Made by a program: the position numbers and the translations under genes
In this document: in pieces, positions 51,392 to 59,778 of the stretch
Layout of the letters: every line of letters begins with the position of its first letter
Position numbering within the stretch: the first letter of the stretch is position 1
NCBI GenBank assembly: GCA_003246295.1
Contig: QKAS01000047.1
Location: forward strand, 62,001-126,000
DNA: 64,000 nt
Direction of reading: 5' to 3'
Source: Clostridia bacterium
Lineage (GTDB): Bacteria; Bacillota; Clostridia; Lachnospirales; Lachnospiraceae
The notes under the pieces: model-generated
Told to the model about the DNA's origin: nothing
Database searches by the model: none
Seen by the model: only the letters and a program-made list of their open reading frames with translations

Positions 51392-52453
51392 TTATTCGTC
51401 CTCTCTGTTCCATGTATAGGAAGTGTAGCGTCCGCCACCTATTTTTATGATTTCACCACTTTTTACTAAATCATTTAATGCTCTTTGTACTGTCACCTGA
51501 CTAATATCAGGACATTTTGTCATAATCTCTGTCTTTGTTATCTTCCCCATTGTTTCTTTAATAACTTCTCTTATTCTGCCCGGTTTAGACAAACCGCTTG
51601 TTGTAAGTAATTTTACTCTGGAAGAGAAATCCCGATACGCATTTACAATGGTTCCTAATGTATATCTTACAAATGGAGCATAATCGCTTTCATTTTCATG
51701 CCAAGCTATAGAACTAGCCTGTAAAGCTTCGTAATATGTCTCTTTTGATAATTCAACCAGTTTTTCGATACTGATATATTTTCCAACAATATATCCAGAA
51801 CGATATAAAAGTAATAACGTAAGTAAGCGGCTCATTCGTCCATTTCCATCATTAAATGGATGAATACATAAAAAATCAATTACAAACATTGGTATAATAA
51901 GTAATGGATCGACCAAATCATTATTCTTTATCACATCATCAAATGCCTGGCAAAGTTTTTCTATAGATTCTGGTGTTTCCCATGAAGCAACCGGTTCAAA
52001 CCTTACTCTTTTATTTCCCTGACTGTCCATTTCAGCAATGACATTATCAGCATTTTTATAACGCCCTCCACTTTCTATTCCACTGAACTTATATAAATCT
52101 CTATGCAATTGTAAGATGATAGCAGGCTTGATCGGTATATGCTCATAGCTATCGTGGATTGTATTGAGTACATCCCTATATCCAGCTATTTCTAATTCAT
52201 TCCTGGTTGTTGGCGTAGTTTTTGCCTGGACGATTTTTTTCAATCGTTCATCTGAAGTATAAATACCTTCTATTCTATTAGAAGCTTCGACACTCTGTAT
52301 CTTAGCTATTTCAACTAATTCTGTTAATTCATCAGCATACGACTCAATAAATAAAGTCTGTTCACCTTTGAATTCATGTATTTTAGAAAGCAATGACACA
52401 ATATCCGGCGTCAGCAAATCTTTCCATTTTTTACTATAATCGTAATCACGCAT
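51392..52453 (-). CDS. Fic-family AMP-transferase with self-inhibitory helix
   Basis: About 353 residues from the ATG at 52453 (GAGGT upstream). The Fic core has HPFNDGNGRMSR (about 200-211), the full HxFx(D/E)GNGRxxR catalytic signature. The N-terminal segment contains SNRIEG (about 56-61), fitting the (S/T)xxxE(G/N) inhibitory helix of class II Fic proteins. A winged-helix domain is likely at the C-terminus (about 290-350, TKTEIMTKCPDISQVTVQRALNDLVKSGEI). Family members transfer AMP to target proteins and can act as toxins. Cargo of the degraded element. Confidence 0.9.
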   Translation of the reverse strand: MRDYDYSKKWKDLLTPDIVSLLSKIHEFKGEQTLFIESYADELTELVEIAKIQSVEASNRIEGIYTSDERLKKIVQAKTTPTTRNELEIAGYRDVLNTIHDSYEHIPIKPAIILQLHRDLYKFSGIESGGRYKNADNVIAEMDSQGNKRVRFEPVASWETPESIEKLCQAFDDVIKNNDLVDPLLIIPMFVIDFLCIHPFNDGNGRMSRLLTLLLLYRSGYIVGKYISIEKLVELSKETYYEALQASSIAWHENESDYAPFVRYTLGTIVNAYRDFSSRVKLLTTSGLSKPGRIREVIKETMGKITKTEIMTKCPDISQVTVQRALNDLVKSGEIIKIGGGRYTSYTWNREDE

Positions 52454-52634
52454 TTTAATTACCTCATTCAAATTTTAATTTTATCATTTTTGCAATTTTG
52501 ATCTAATTGAATTATATGATTCATTTTTACCATTGTAAATAGCCAATTTAATCATCTTTCTTCAAATGATCAAATTGGCTATCTGTGATGGTCAAATTAA
52601 CTATTCATTTTTTCTCTATTACATATATATATTC

Positions 52635-52753
52635 CAGGTAACATCCGCCATTCGGTATAAAAAAGGTGTAAATTCACTTTCGTCATCTCTACAAATCCAG
52701 TATTTATGCGGTTTCCCTCACTCGTCTTGGATGTTGCCATGGCAGACGAAAAG
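52635..52753. repeat. Right-end repeat of element B, with att core 3
   Basis: Homologous to 49319-49437. The core (52731-52753) has one mismatch to cores 1 and 2. To its right lies the original 5' end of the phosphatase gene: AAAGGAG, then an ATG at 52765, now an orphan 15-residue frame (52718-52765) encoding MIKILFVCHGNIQDE. Confidence 0.75.
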
Positions 52754-52846
52754 TATTTTTATCATCCTTACTAACTCCTTTAAATGTTTTAAACTCATAC
52801 AAAATTTTAATGAATGAAACCCTTCCGAAAAGTCATATTTGTTACC

Positions 52847-52893
52847 TTCATCATACAATAAAAAAAGGTGTCCCGCAATGCAGAACACCTCGT
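52847..52893 (-). terminator. 47-base duplicated terminator, copy 2 (MerR gene)
   Basis: Identical to 50867-50913. Here it terminates the MerR-type gene, 26 bases past its stop. Confidence 0.8.
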
Positions 52894-52918
52894 AAACCGT
52901 ATAATGAAGCCTTAATTA

Positions 52919-53728
52919 CTATCGCTTTTTAACAGGACAACAAACTTCTGTTACAAATTCATCTGGATTACGTGTTTCATTTGGGCTGACATGATAGATG
53001 TCCATCATTGGACCCATGAACTCGTATCCATTTTCGGCCACCCATGCCGCAAGGTTACTATACACACCAGTAAACTGACTATAAGAACCGTGAAATGTTG
53101 AGCTTACTACCCTCACCGTTGCTTCCTTTTTAAATTTGACATTTTCAGTGTCTTGATAGGTACCCTTTACTTCCAATTGCACTTCCACATCAACGTCATT
53201 TTCTTTATATTCCTTATCATGTAAAATTGCCATGGCGGGACCACATGGGACCATACCCAATGCTGCTGTTTCGCTAAACATAATATGCCAAAGTTTGCCT
53301 TCTTCTTCATACTTTGGAATAATCTGCCTTACACTTGCTACAAATTTATCTGGTAAATCCTTAATCACACAATCATATTTCATACTTTTACCCTTTCTCA
53401 GCCTTTTAATTGCCGTTTCCAGGAGATGTATGCGTTGATTTAGGGTCTCTGACTCTTCTAAAAGCTGTGCCTTATGCACCTTAAAAATCTGTTCTAACTC
53501 TGATGCATTATTTTCAGCTTTTAATATCTCACTTATGGCCGCAACTCCAAACCCCATATCTTTCAATGCATTGATTTTCCCAATTTCAATGAGCTGATGT
53601 TCACTATAGTAGCGATAACCAGTAAATTCATCTACCATAACTGGTTTCATCAGATTGGCATCGTCATAATATCTTAGCATACGGATACTTATCCTGGATA
53701 ATCTTGAAAAATCTCCTATTTTTAACAT
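52919..53728 (-). CDS. MerR-family regulator with GyrI-like effector domain
   Basis: About 269 residues from the ATG at 53728 (GGAGG upstream). The MerR winged helix is at about 1-70 (MLKIGDFSRLSRISIRMLRYYDDANLMKPV), a dimerising coiled coil at 75-120 and a GyrI-like small-molecule domain at about 125-265 (ending ETRNPDEFVTEVCCPVKK). BmrR-type proteins of this architecture sense toxic cations or drugs. No transporter gene lies next to it. Confidence 0.9.
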   Translation of the reverse strand: MLKIGDFSRLSRISIRMLRYYDDANLMKPVMVDEFTGYRYYSEHQLIEIGKINALKDMGFGVAAISEILKAENNASELEQIFKVHKAQLLEESETLNQRIHLLETAIKRLRKGKSMKYDCVIKDLPDKFVASVRQIIPKYEEEGKLWHIMFSETAALGMVPCGPAMAILHDKEYKENDVDVEVQLEVKGTYQDTENVKFKKEATVRVVSSTFHGSYSQFTGVYSNLAAWVAENGYEFMGPMMDIYHVSPNETRNPDEFVTEVCCPVKKR

Positions 53729-53825
53729 TTCTAACCTCCATGGAAAGTGTATTACATTTGAGCTCAATATCATAATAATGCCTTACACTGTGTCAGAGTC
53801 AATAATAAAACAAACAAAAAATAAA

Positions 53826-53847
53826 ATAACCTCGTTTCCGAGGTTAT
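53826..53847 (-). terminator. Terminator overlapping the end of the DUF6506-like gene
   Basis: ATAACCTCG (53826-53834) pairs with CGAGGTTAT (53839-53847), followed on the minus strand by TTTATTTTTTG. The stem includes the stop codon at 53844-53846. Confidence 0.75.
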
Positions 53848-54149
53848 CCGAACAACACATCACCACTTTTAAAATCAAATCCAGGATGATGATCAAATTT
53901 TACTGCACCTACCGAAGCCTTACCTTTGACCGCCTTTGAAATCATTGCAGTTCCTTCATTTCCAAATCCTGCACACAGTTCAACAGCTCCAACTCCTGCA
54001 TCAACTAGTTCTTTCGCTACATTAACGCCTTCTTCATAGTTCTTTACACCAACAATGTTCAAAACCAAAGCCGGTGTTTCTATGACCGCTCTATGTACCT
54101 CTTTTTCTGTTTCTGGTGCCACAAATATAAATGCTGCTTTTACCTTCAT
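53844..54149 (-). CDS. Conserved hypothetical protein, DUF6506-like
   Basis: About 101 residues from the ATG at 54149. A compact alpha/beta protein (MKVKAAFIFVAPETEKEVHR, then VGVKNYEEGVNVAKELVDAGVGAVELCAGFG, ending DFKSGDVLFG). I associate the pattern with DUF6506, a small family whose function is unknown to me. The terminator stem overlaps its stop codon, which could affect mRNA stability. The AraC regulator encoded upstream in the same direction might control it. Confidence 0.6.
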   Translation of the reverse strand: MKVKAAFIFVAPETEKEVHRAVIETPALVLNIVGVKNYEEGVNVAKELVDAGVGAVELCAGFGNEGTAMISKAVKGKASVGAVKFDHHPGFDFKSGDVLFG

Positions 54150-54227
54150 TTTCAATAAATTCCTTTCTTTTTGTTGATATAAAAATACTATCATACAAAA
54201 ATAAAGAAAACTTGTAAGATATTGCTC

Positions 54228-54986
54228 TTAATGTTGTTCAAAGTTTTTCTTAAAATCTTTCATTGTAATGCCCATTTGCTTTTTAAAAAGATTGCAAAGA
54301 TAACTTTGATCGGAGAAATTTAAATCTGCCGCCAAATTGGTTTCCTTACTATTCTCCTTTAATGCCTGTTTAACAGCATATATTTTACACTGAATATAGA
54401 ACTGATTAGGTGTGACACCAACCTTTTTCTTAAAATTACGAATTAGATAGAATTTTGATACATACACAGCTTCTGCAACTTCTTTCAGACAAAATGCATC
54501 ATGAATGTGGCTTCGAATGTACTCTTTTGCCCGTTCTATATAATCAACCGAAATATCTGCCTTGTTATAAGTCATGATTGGTGTAAAAAGATCAAGAATT
54601 CCCTCCATAAAGTATGTTGAAGATACTTTCCCAAGATATTCATTACAAAGTCCGACTATGCTTTCACCACTGATTTCCTCTGGAAAGTACTTCATAAACT
54701 GATACTTCATCATGCAATCTCTATGTCTTTGTTTCAGACATACCGTTATATATTCGTATCGCTCCAGTGCTGTAATCATAACACCAACATTGGACGGTAT
54801 TATATAAACCATACCCTTCGTCAGTGTTTTTTCTTGATCTCCTATTCTAAAGGACACCCTCCCGCTCCTCACAACACCAAAACAAAAGCTCTCATGCGAA
54901 TGAAGTGGAAACGTATGACTGCTTTGTGCTCTTAGTATTTCTATATGATCTCTTTCATACATCTTAATATCATTTTTCATATTCAC
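54228..54986 (-). CDS. AraC-family regulator with N-terminal cupin
   Basis: 252 residues: an N-terminal cupin-like sensing domain (about 15-110, HTFPLHSHESFCFGVVRSGRVSFRIGD) and a C-terminal double helix-turn-helix (about 155-250, EYIRSHIHDAFCLKEVAEAVYVSKFYLIRNFKKKVGVTPNQF pattern). Typical activator of sugar or stress genes. The downstream DUF6506-like gene and the divergent neighbourhood are candidates for control. Confidence 0.9.
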   Translation of the reverse strand: MNMKNDIKMYERDHIEILRAQSSHTFPLHSHESFCFGVVRSGRVSFRIGDQEKTLTKGMVYIIPSNVGVMITALERYEYITVCLKQRHRDCMMKYQFMKYFPEEISGESIVGLCNEYLGKVSSTYFMEGILDLFTPIMTYNKADISVDYIERAKEYIRSHIHDAFCLKEVAEAVYVSKFYLIRNFKKKVGVTPNQFYIQCKIYAVKQALKENSKETNLAADLNFSDQSYLCNLFKKQMGITMKDFKKNFEQH

Positions 54987-55019
54987 AACAATATTATCCC
55001 AAAGTTAAAACTTCCATAC

Positions 55020-56063
55020 TTAGAAACATTTTTCTTTATGTTCCTGTTTGCAATTTCCAAGTTTTGTACACTTATAACACACTTCATTACTGCATCTGCC
55101 TTCTTTAAAAAATATTTCAATATTCGAGCACGTCGTATCAGCAATATTTGTTAATGCTTCCTTTGTCAGAAATGCCTGATGTGATGTCACAATTACATTC
55201 GGCATTGAAATAAGCCGTGCAAGTGTATCATCTGCAACAATATGGCCTGAAAAATCATGGAAAAATACGTCTGATTCTTCTTCGTATACATCAAGACAGG
55301 CGGCTCCAATCTGTCTTATTTTAATTCCTTCTAAAAGTGCTTCCGAATCAATGAGTGCACCTCTTGATGTATTTAAAAGGACAACTCCTTTTTTCATTTT
55401 TTTAATCGTATCTGAATTTACCATATGTTTATTTTCGTCTGTCAGCGGGCAATGAAATGATATAATATCACTCCTCTCCCATAACTCTTCCAAGGTCACA
55501 TATGTGATGCCACTATCTTGTGCCGGAAATTTATCATACGCAATCACATGCATTCCAAATCCACGACAAATATCGATAAAAATTCGTCCGATTTTTCCAG
55601 TTCCAACCACGCCAATTGTTTTTCCGTGTAGGTCAAATCCCGTCAGTCCGTTTAAACTGAAATTAAAATCTTTTGTCCGTATATATGCCTTATGAATTCT
55701 CCGGATAGAAGTCAGCAATAATGCCATTGCATGTTCTGCAACTGCATATGGCGAATAAGCAGGTACATTAACAATGTGTATTTTGCCAAATGCATATTCA
55801 ATATCAACATTGTTATATCCAGCACATCGTAGTGCTATTAGTTTTACACCACTTTGAATAAGCCCGTCAATTACCTCCTTGTTCACTTCATCATTCACAA
55901 AAATACAAACAACATCACTTCCCGCTGCCAGTTTGTATGTGTCTTCTGAGAGTTTTGTGTCGAAGAATTTAATCTCAAACATATCGTCTGTATTTGCAAG
56001 ATTAAATGAATCTTTATCGTACTCTTTTGCATCAAAAAATGAGATCCTGATTTTTTCTTCCAT
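55020..56063 (-). CDS. D-2-hydroxyacid dehydrogenase with Cys-rich C-terminal tail
   Basis: 347 residues with AGGAGG upstream. NAD-binding GVVGTGKIGRIF (about 150-161), LRCAGYNNVD (about 76-85), the catalytic Glu region DVYEEESDVFF (about 260) and SHQAFLT with the catalytic His (about 295). It looks like D-lactate dehydrogenase or a close relative that reduces pyruvate-like acids. The unusual part is the last 25 residues, with C-x4-C-x2-C-x5-C-x7-C, which is not part of the normal fold and may bind zinc or an iron-sulfur cluster. Confidence 0.85.
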   Translation of the reverse strand: MEEKIRISFFDAKEYDKDSFNLANTDDMFEIKFFDTKLSEDTYKLAAGSDVVCIFVNDEVNKEVIDGLIQSGVKLIALRCAGYNNVDIEYAFGKIHIVNVPAYSPYAVAEHAMALLLTSIRRIHKAYIRTKDFNFSLNGLTGFDLHGKTIGVVGTGKIGRIFIDICRGFGMHVIAYDKFPAQDSGITYVTLEELWERSDIISFHCPLTDENKHMVNSDTIKKMKKGVVLLNTSRGALIDSEALLEGIKIRQIGAACLDVYEEESDVFFHDFSGHIVADDTLARLISMPNVIVTSHQAFLTKEALTNIADTTCSNIEIFFKEGRCSNEVCYKCTKLGNCKQEHKEKCF

Positions 56064-56109
56064 TTTTATACCTCCTATATTTTCAAGCTGTCGACATTTG
56101 TCTTTATTC

Positions 56110-56592
56110 TTATATATTACTTAAACTCTTATAAAAAACATCATTTATGCTATCATATAAAAAGCCTGCAGCATTTAATGTGTTTCTGGAGTTTTTATTA
56201 TTTAAATCAGGCTGTACAATGATATTTTCAGCCTTGGTATGCGTCCGAATTTCTTCTTCAAGCTTTAATATGATTTGGGTTCCATAACCCTTTCCCAAAT
56301 AATCACTTTCTCCTATCATATAATCTATACTAAAGGCATTCTCTACCTTCATGGTTCCATGCCATATTTCATTACCAAATGCATAATCATAAAATTGACA
56401 AAATCCTATGGCTTTCCCTTCCAGTTCCACAATAAAATGCTTCACAAAAAGAAAGTCAGTTTCTCGTTTTATGACTTCGTTTAACCATTCTTCTGGTTGT
56501 GTATACCACTTTTTGACATGTTCTTGATATAACCAGGTTTCAAATAATTCTATATCGTTGTCTTCAAATTTCCTTAACCTGATCTGATTCAT
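56110..56592 (-). CDS. GNAT acetyltransferase, AAC(6')-like
   Basis: 160 residues. IRLRKFEDNDIELFETWL (about 4-21), a WYTQPEEW segment, and the acetyl-CoA loop in GESDYLGKGYGTQIILKL (about 107-124). The pattern resembles aminoglycoside 6'-N-acetyltransferases and related GNATs, but resistance cannot be inferred from the sequence alone. The start is 1-2 bases from the racemase stop, so both are co-transcribed. Confidence 0.82.
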   Translation of the reverse strand: MNQIRLRKFEDNDIELFETWLYQEHVKKWYTQPEEWLNEVIKRETDFLFVKHFIVELEGKAIGFCQFYDYAFGNEIWHGTMKVENAFSIDYMIGESDYLGKGYGTQIILKLEEEIRTHTKAENIIVQPDLNNKNSRNTLNAAGFLYDSINDVFYKSLSNI

Positions 56593-56593
56593 G

Positions 56594-57280
56594 CTACAGT
56601 GCCCCTCTCGCTATACTATTTGCGTGAACTACAGTTGAATCATAAAGTTTCACATTGCAATTCTCCTGCGATAGTAAAAGTCCAATTTCTGTACACCCTA
56701 ATATGATTGCTTCTGCACCATTCGCAACAAGTGTTTCAATAATTCTAACATATTCATCTCTTGAATGATCATTTATCACACCAATACATAATTCATCGAA
56801 TATAATGCGATTTACAATCTCTATATCTTTATCATTTGGTATCGCAACTTCTAAACCTCGCGATATAAGTCGTTCTTTATAAAATTCCTGTGTCATGGTA
56901 TACCTGGTACCAAGAAGTCCAACTTTTTTAATACCATCATCACATAACACATCTGCTATCGCATCTGCAATGTGAAGAATCGGAATGTTGATTTGATCTT
57001 GGATGATCGGTGCAACTTTATGCATTGTATTTGTGCAGATTCCTATAAAATCGGCGCCAGCAGACTCTAATCTTTTTGCAATGTCTGTAAGCATTTCGCT
57101 GATTCTATACCAGTCATTTACCGAAAGACATTGTTCAAATTCCGAAAAGTCCACACTATACATAAGAATTTTTGCCGAATGAAGTCCTCCTAGTTTATCT
57201 TTCACCACTTCATTTATTATTTTATAATATGGAATTGTGCTCTCCCAACTCATACCACCAATCAATCCAATTGTTTTCAT
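56594..57280 (-). CDS. Aspartate/glutamate racemase family protein
   Basis: 228 residues. The two catalytic cysteines are in GICTNTMHK (about 82) and ILGCTEIGLL (about 192), and the N-terminus has KTIGLIGGMSWEST. The family interconverts D- and L-Asp or Glu, or related substrates. A separate murI should serve the wall, so this may be an amino-acid catabolic or D-amino-acid signalling enzyme. It is followed by a GNAT gene in the same unit. Confidence 0.87.
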   Translation of the reverse strand: MKTIGLIGGMSWESTIPYYKIINEVVKDKLGGLHSAKILMYSVDFSEFEQCLSVNDWYRISEMLTDIAKRLESAGADFIGICTNTMHKVAPIIQDQINIPILHIADAIADVLCDDGIKKVGLLGTRYTMTQEFYKERLISRGLEVAIPNDKDIEIVNRIIFDELCIGVINDHSRDEYVRIIETLVANGAEAIILGCTEIGLLLSQENCNVKLYDSTVVHANSIARGAL

Positions 57281-57321
57281 TCCTCTATCCTCCTGAGATT
57301 CTGGCTATTTTCGATTTTAAT

Positions 57322-57777
57322 CTATAATCTTTTTCTATACATACGTGAAGGTTTTGTTTCCCCATCACAATGAACTTCACATAATAACTCCCATCCATAT
57401 CTCTCATAGAACCCAGCATGAGCAGTAACCAAATATATCATTTTAATTTCATTTTGCATCATATCATTACATACAGTTTCCAGAAGTTTTCCCGCCAGCC
57501 CCTGACATCTATACTCTTCTTCAACATACACCGCGCAAATGTTTGGTGTCAAATCCTTTCTGTCATGAAAATCATTTTCTATAACACCAATTCCTCCAAT
57601 AATCTGACTGCCTTCTACTGCAACATACCATGCCGGGACAACTGATTCACCCCGAAAAGATTCCTCCATACTATCAAGGTACGCCTTCGTTGGAATATTC
57701 CATTTTTTATGAAACCACTCAGCTGCCGTATTTTTTAGTCTCGTGTTCTCTTTAATTTTGATGATAGAATAATTCAT
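57322..57777 (-). CDS. GNAT acetyltransferase
   Basis: 151 residues. The acetyl-CoA binding segment is YRCQGLAGKLLETVCNDMM (about 89-107), and ICAVYVEEEYR precedes it. The C-terminus FYERYGWELLCEVHCDGE is typical of small GNATs. Substrate unknown. It belongs to the racemase and GNAT cluster by direction, though separated by 42 bases. Confidence 0.8.
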   Translation of the reverse strand: MNYSIIKIKENTRLKNTAAEWFHKKWNIPTKAYLDSMEESFRGESVVPAWYVAVEGSQIIGGIGVIENDFHDRKDLTPNICAVYVEEEYRCQGLAGKLLETVCNDMMQNEIKMIYLVTAHAGFYERYGWELLCEVHCDGETKPSRMYRKRL

Positions 57778-57806
57778 ATGACTGAACCCTCTTTCTTATT
57801 ATCTTA

Positions 57807-58313
57807 CTATTCATGTAACACTCTTTCCCGTTCTAACGCCTCTTTTTTTCCGTGAATTCGACCAAGTGCGTACATTAAAAGTGTCCCACATAATAAATTA
57901 ATCCACCCAATATTTATATAATTAAAAGTATTTGCCAGACCAATAATTAAGTTCGCCATTCCAATGATTAAAAGCATTCTCCCAATTCGGTCGAGATGCT
58001 TTATTTTAGAATCAAGGTCTGAGAAAATATCAAACGGGCCATCTTCCACCTTCTTTCTAAAATAAATCCATTGCACCATACGTCCAACATATTCAGCTCC
58101 CGTTTCCTTCATAAAGCTAACGTATTCATTCACAGCATGATTCATTTCCATACGAATCGTATATTCTTCTGGCAAACGCTTAATAAAATAGTATTTACAA
58201 AATCCGACTCCCTCTAAAACCCATCCAATACCTGCCATTTCATTCAACCACATTTCTTCCTTTTGAAAATCCCATACCCAGAACCACTTATATACTGTTT
58301 TGTGTTCAGACAT
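57807..58313 (-). CDS. DUF2812 membrane protein
   Basis: 168 residues. N-terminal soluble part with the family pattern KWFWVWDFQKEEMWLNEMAGIGWVLEGVGFCKYYF (about 9-43), then two membrane helices (about 110-155). DUF2812 genes are commonly preceded by a PadR gene, as here; the start overlaps the PadR stop by eight bases. Likely an effector whose expression PadR controls; biochemical role unknown. Confidence 0.85.
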   Translation of the reverse strand: MSEHKTVYKWFWVWDFQKEEMWLNEMAGIGWVLEGVGFCKYYFIKRLPEEYTIRMEMNHAVNEYVSFMKETGAEYVGRMVQWIYFRKKVEDGPFDIFSDLDSKIKHLDRIGRMLLIIGMANLIIGLANTFNYINIGWINLLCGTLLMYALGRIHGKKEALERERVLHE

Positions 58314-58632
58314 GATACCCCTCCTTCATTACAGCCTCACCATTAGTGATCATCTGTTTTAATCTTATTAATTCATTTCTCAAAATAATTTGACCTTCTT
58401 CTGTTAATTTATACTCCTTTTTTCTGCTTCCATCTTCTATAGGAAGCTGTATGATCCAGCCCTTTTCACACATATTACTGAGTGCACCATACAATGTTCC
58501 TGCTGCAAGCCTCACTCTTCCACCAGATAACGCCTCGGTACGTTGCATAATTCCGTATCCATGTTGCGGCGTGTATAGTGATAAAAGGATATAATATGTT
58601 GTTTCTGTAAGTGCAATATTATCATTCATCAT
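58306..58632 (-). CDS. PadR-family repressor
   Basis: 108 residues, a short PadR: winged helix at about 5-85 (TETTYYILLSLYTPQHGYGIMQRTEALSGGRVRLAAGTLYGALSNM pattern), with a dimerisation helix at the end. The start may be the first or second ATG; AGGAGATAAAA precedes. It is the first gene of a PadR-DUF2812 operon, and inverted TATATCG-type repeats overlap its promoter, suggesting autorepression. Confidence 0.9.
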   Translation of the reverse strand: MMNDNIALTETTYYILLSLYTPQHGYGIMQRTEALSGGRVRLAAGTLYGALSNMCEKGWIIQLPIEDGSRKKEYKLTEEGQIILRNELIRLKQMITNGEAVMKEGYHV

Positions 58633-58662
58633 TTTTATCTCCTTGTATTTATCAGAAATATA

Positions 58663-58725
58663 TCGTAATACGTTATATCGCTTATCTTTATATTGATTTG
58701 AATTATATCGTCAAGCGATATATAT
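58663..58725 (-). promoter_or_regulatory. Promoter and repeated operator of the PadR-DUF2812 operon
   Basis: On the minus strand TTGACG (58714-58709) and TATAAA (58692-58687) are 16 bases apart. Inverted repeats ATATCG...CGATAT lie over the -35 (about 58703-58720), and a second CGATATAACG...ACGATAT set follows the -10. This arrangement suits a PadR dimer or pair of dimers blocking its own promoter. Confidence 0.6.
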
Positions 58726-58749
58726 GTCAATACCCTAAAATAATTCAAA

Positions 58750-58776
58750 TAAAAAAACTTGCCAACCAGCAAGTTC
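58750..58776 (-). terminator. Terminator of the DUF1284 gene
   Basis: AACTTGC/GCAAGTT stem followed on the minus strand by TTTTTTT. Confidence 0.75.
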
Positions 58777-58786
58777 TCTCATTACG

Positions 58787-59164
58787 TTACTCTATTCTAT
58801 TTTTACAGATATCAAGCCAGCAACATCCTATACACACCTGTTCAATCTTACCCAAATCAAGAATTTTACTTTTTACTTTTTCTCGATAATCACTCCAGTT
58901 CAATTCCTGATTTTCTGAAAATCCACACACACTTAAACAGATCTCGTCATAATTATTAACCTTTTGTCCCGACACGCATTCACCACAATGATTATGTGGG
59001 CACTTAGCACAGATCACATCGGCTTTACAAACAAGTCTGATGATTGGATTATTTAACTCCAACACTTGAATTATCTGTACCATATTTGCTACAAATTCTT
59101 CACTGTATCCTTTCCCTTCAAATTTCCCAATGCACATCCCATGGTGGGGTCTTATTTCTATCAT
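58787..59164 (-). CDS. DUF1284 Cys-rich protein
   Basis: About 125 residues from the ATG at 59164 (AGGGAG upstream). It begins IEIRPHHGMCIGKFEGKGYS, the DUF1284 signature, and has CAKCPHNHCGEC (about 51-62), several later Cys (ICLSVCGF) and a C-terminal CIGCCWLDIC, as in possible iron-sulfur proteins. The frame is open upstream to 59197 without a good ribosome site. Function unknown; an iron-sulfur cluster is a reasonable guess from the Cys clusters. Confidence 0.85.
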   Translation of the reverse strand: MIEIRPHHGMCIGKFEGKGYSEEFVANMVQIIQVLELNNPIIRLVCKADVICAKCPHNHCGECVSGQKVNNYDEICLSVCGFSENQELNWSDYREKVKSKILDLGKIEQVCIGCCWLDICKNRIE

Positions 59165-59263
59165 AACTATCTCCCTAACGAATAATTTCCTTATCAAATA
59201 ATATCACAGCCCACTACACAATTCTATTATTTATAAGTTTCACTTCATATAAGCGAAGATAAA

Positions 59264-59290
59264 AAAAAGACAGCCCGAAGGCTGTCATAA
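59264..59290 (-). terminator. Terminator downstream of the cold shock gene
   Basis: GACAGCC/GGCTGTC stem with a TTCG loop, followed on the minus strand by eight T. It lies about 95 bases past the cold shock stop. Confidence 0.8.
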
Positions 59291-59383
59291 AACATCTACA
59301 ACTAATTGATACAAATATTCAATGGATTGTTCTACAAAAGAATAATTCTAACATCAATCATTCAGGTATTTTTTATTCGCAAA

Positions 59384-59596
59384 TTAAGCTTTGCAAACAT
59401 TAACAGCTTTTAATTTTCTGCTGTCTTTAGGATCAGTTTCAACATCAAATGTTACTCTCTGTCCATCTTCAAGGCTTTTAAAGCCGTCTGTTACGATTGC
59501 TGAAAAATGTACAAATACATCTTCTCCGCCGTTATCGTTTGTGATAAATCCAAATCCTTTTTGTGCATTAAACCATTTTACTGTACCGTTATTCAT
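59384..59596 (-). CDS. Cold shock protein
   Basis: 70 residues from the ATG at 59596 (GGAGG upstream). [20 protein letters not shown] holds RNP1 (KGFGFI) and VFVHFSAI is RNP2, so it binds single-stranded RNA or DNA as an RNA chaperone. The 5' leader contains no obvious long structure. Single-gene unit with its own terminator. Confidence 0.95.
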   Translation of the reverse strand: MNNGTVKWFNAQKGFGFITNDNGGEDVFVHFSAIVTDGFKSLEDGQRVTFDVETDPKDSRKLKAVNVCKA

Positions 59597-59778
59597 TTCA
59601 GTACCTCCATTATAATATTTTGTATCAATATGTAACAAAAAAACCGGTCATACTTGCAAATCCTCAAACTACTTGCAACTACGGCCAGCCTCAATTTCAG
59701 ATTGAATACTAATATACATTAACATGCCTTTTAGTAAATGTCAAGCATTTCTAAAAATATATTATATTTTTCTGATTT

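Larger units (their letters stand above)
49415..52753. mobile_element. Element B: degraded second element in the same site
   Basis: Between att core 2 and core 3. The left end has different tandem arm-like repeats (TTAGTAGTAAAA twice near 49580-49600, with an inverted TACTACTAA). It holds a GGDEF gene, an integrase fragment and a Fic gene. The right end is homologous to that of element A. The mismatch of left and right ends suggests a composite of two elements that lost their middle. Confidence 0.6.
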
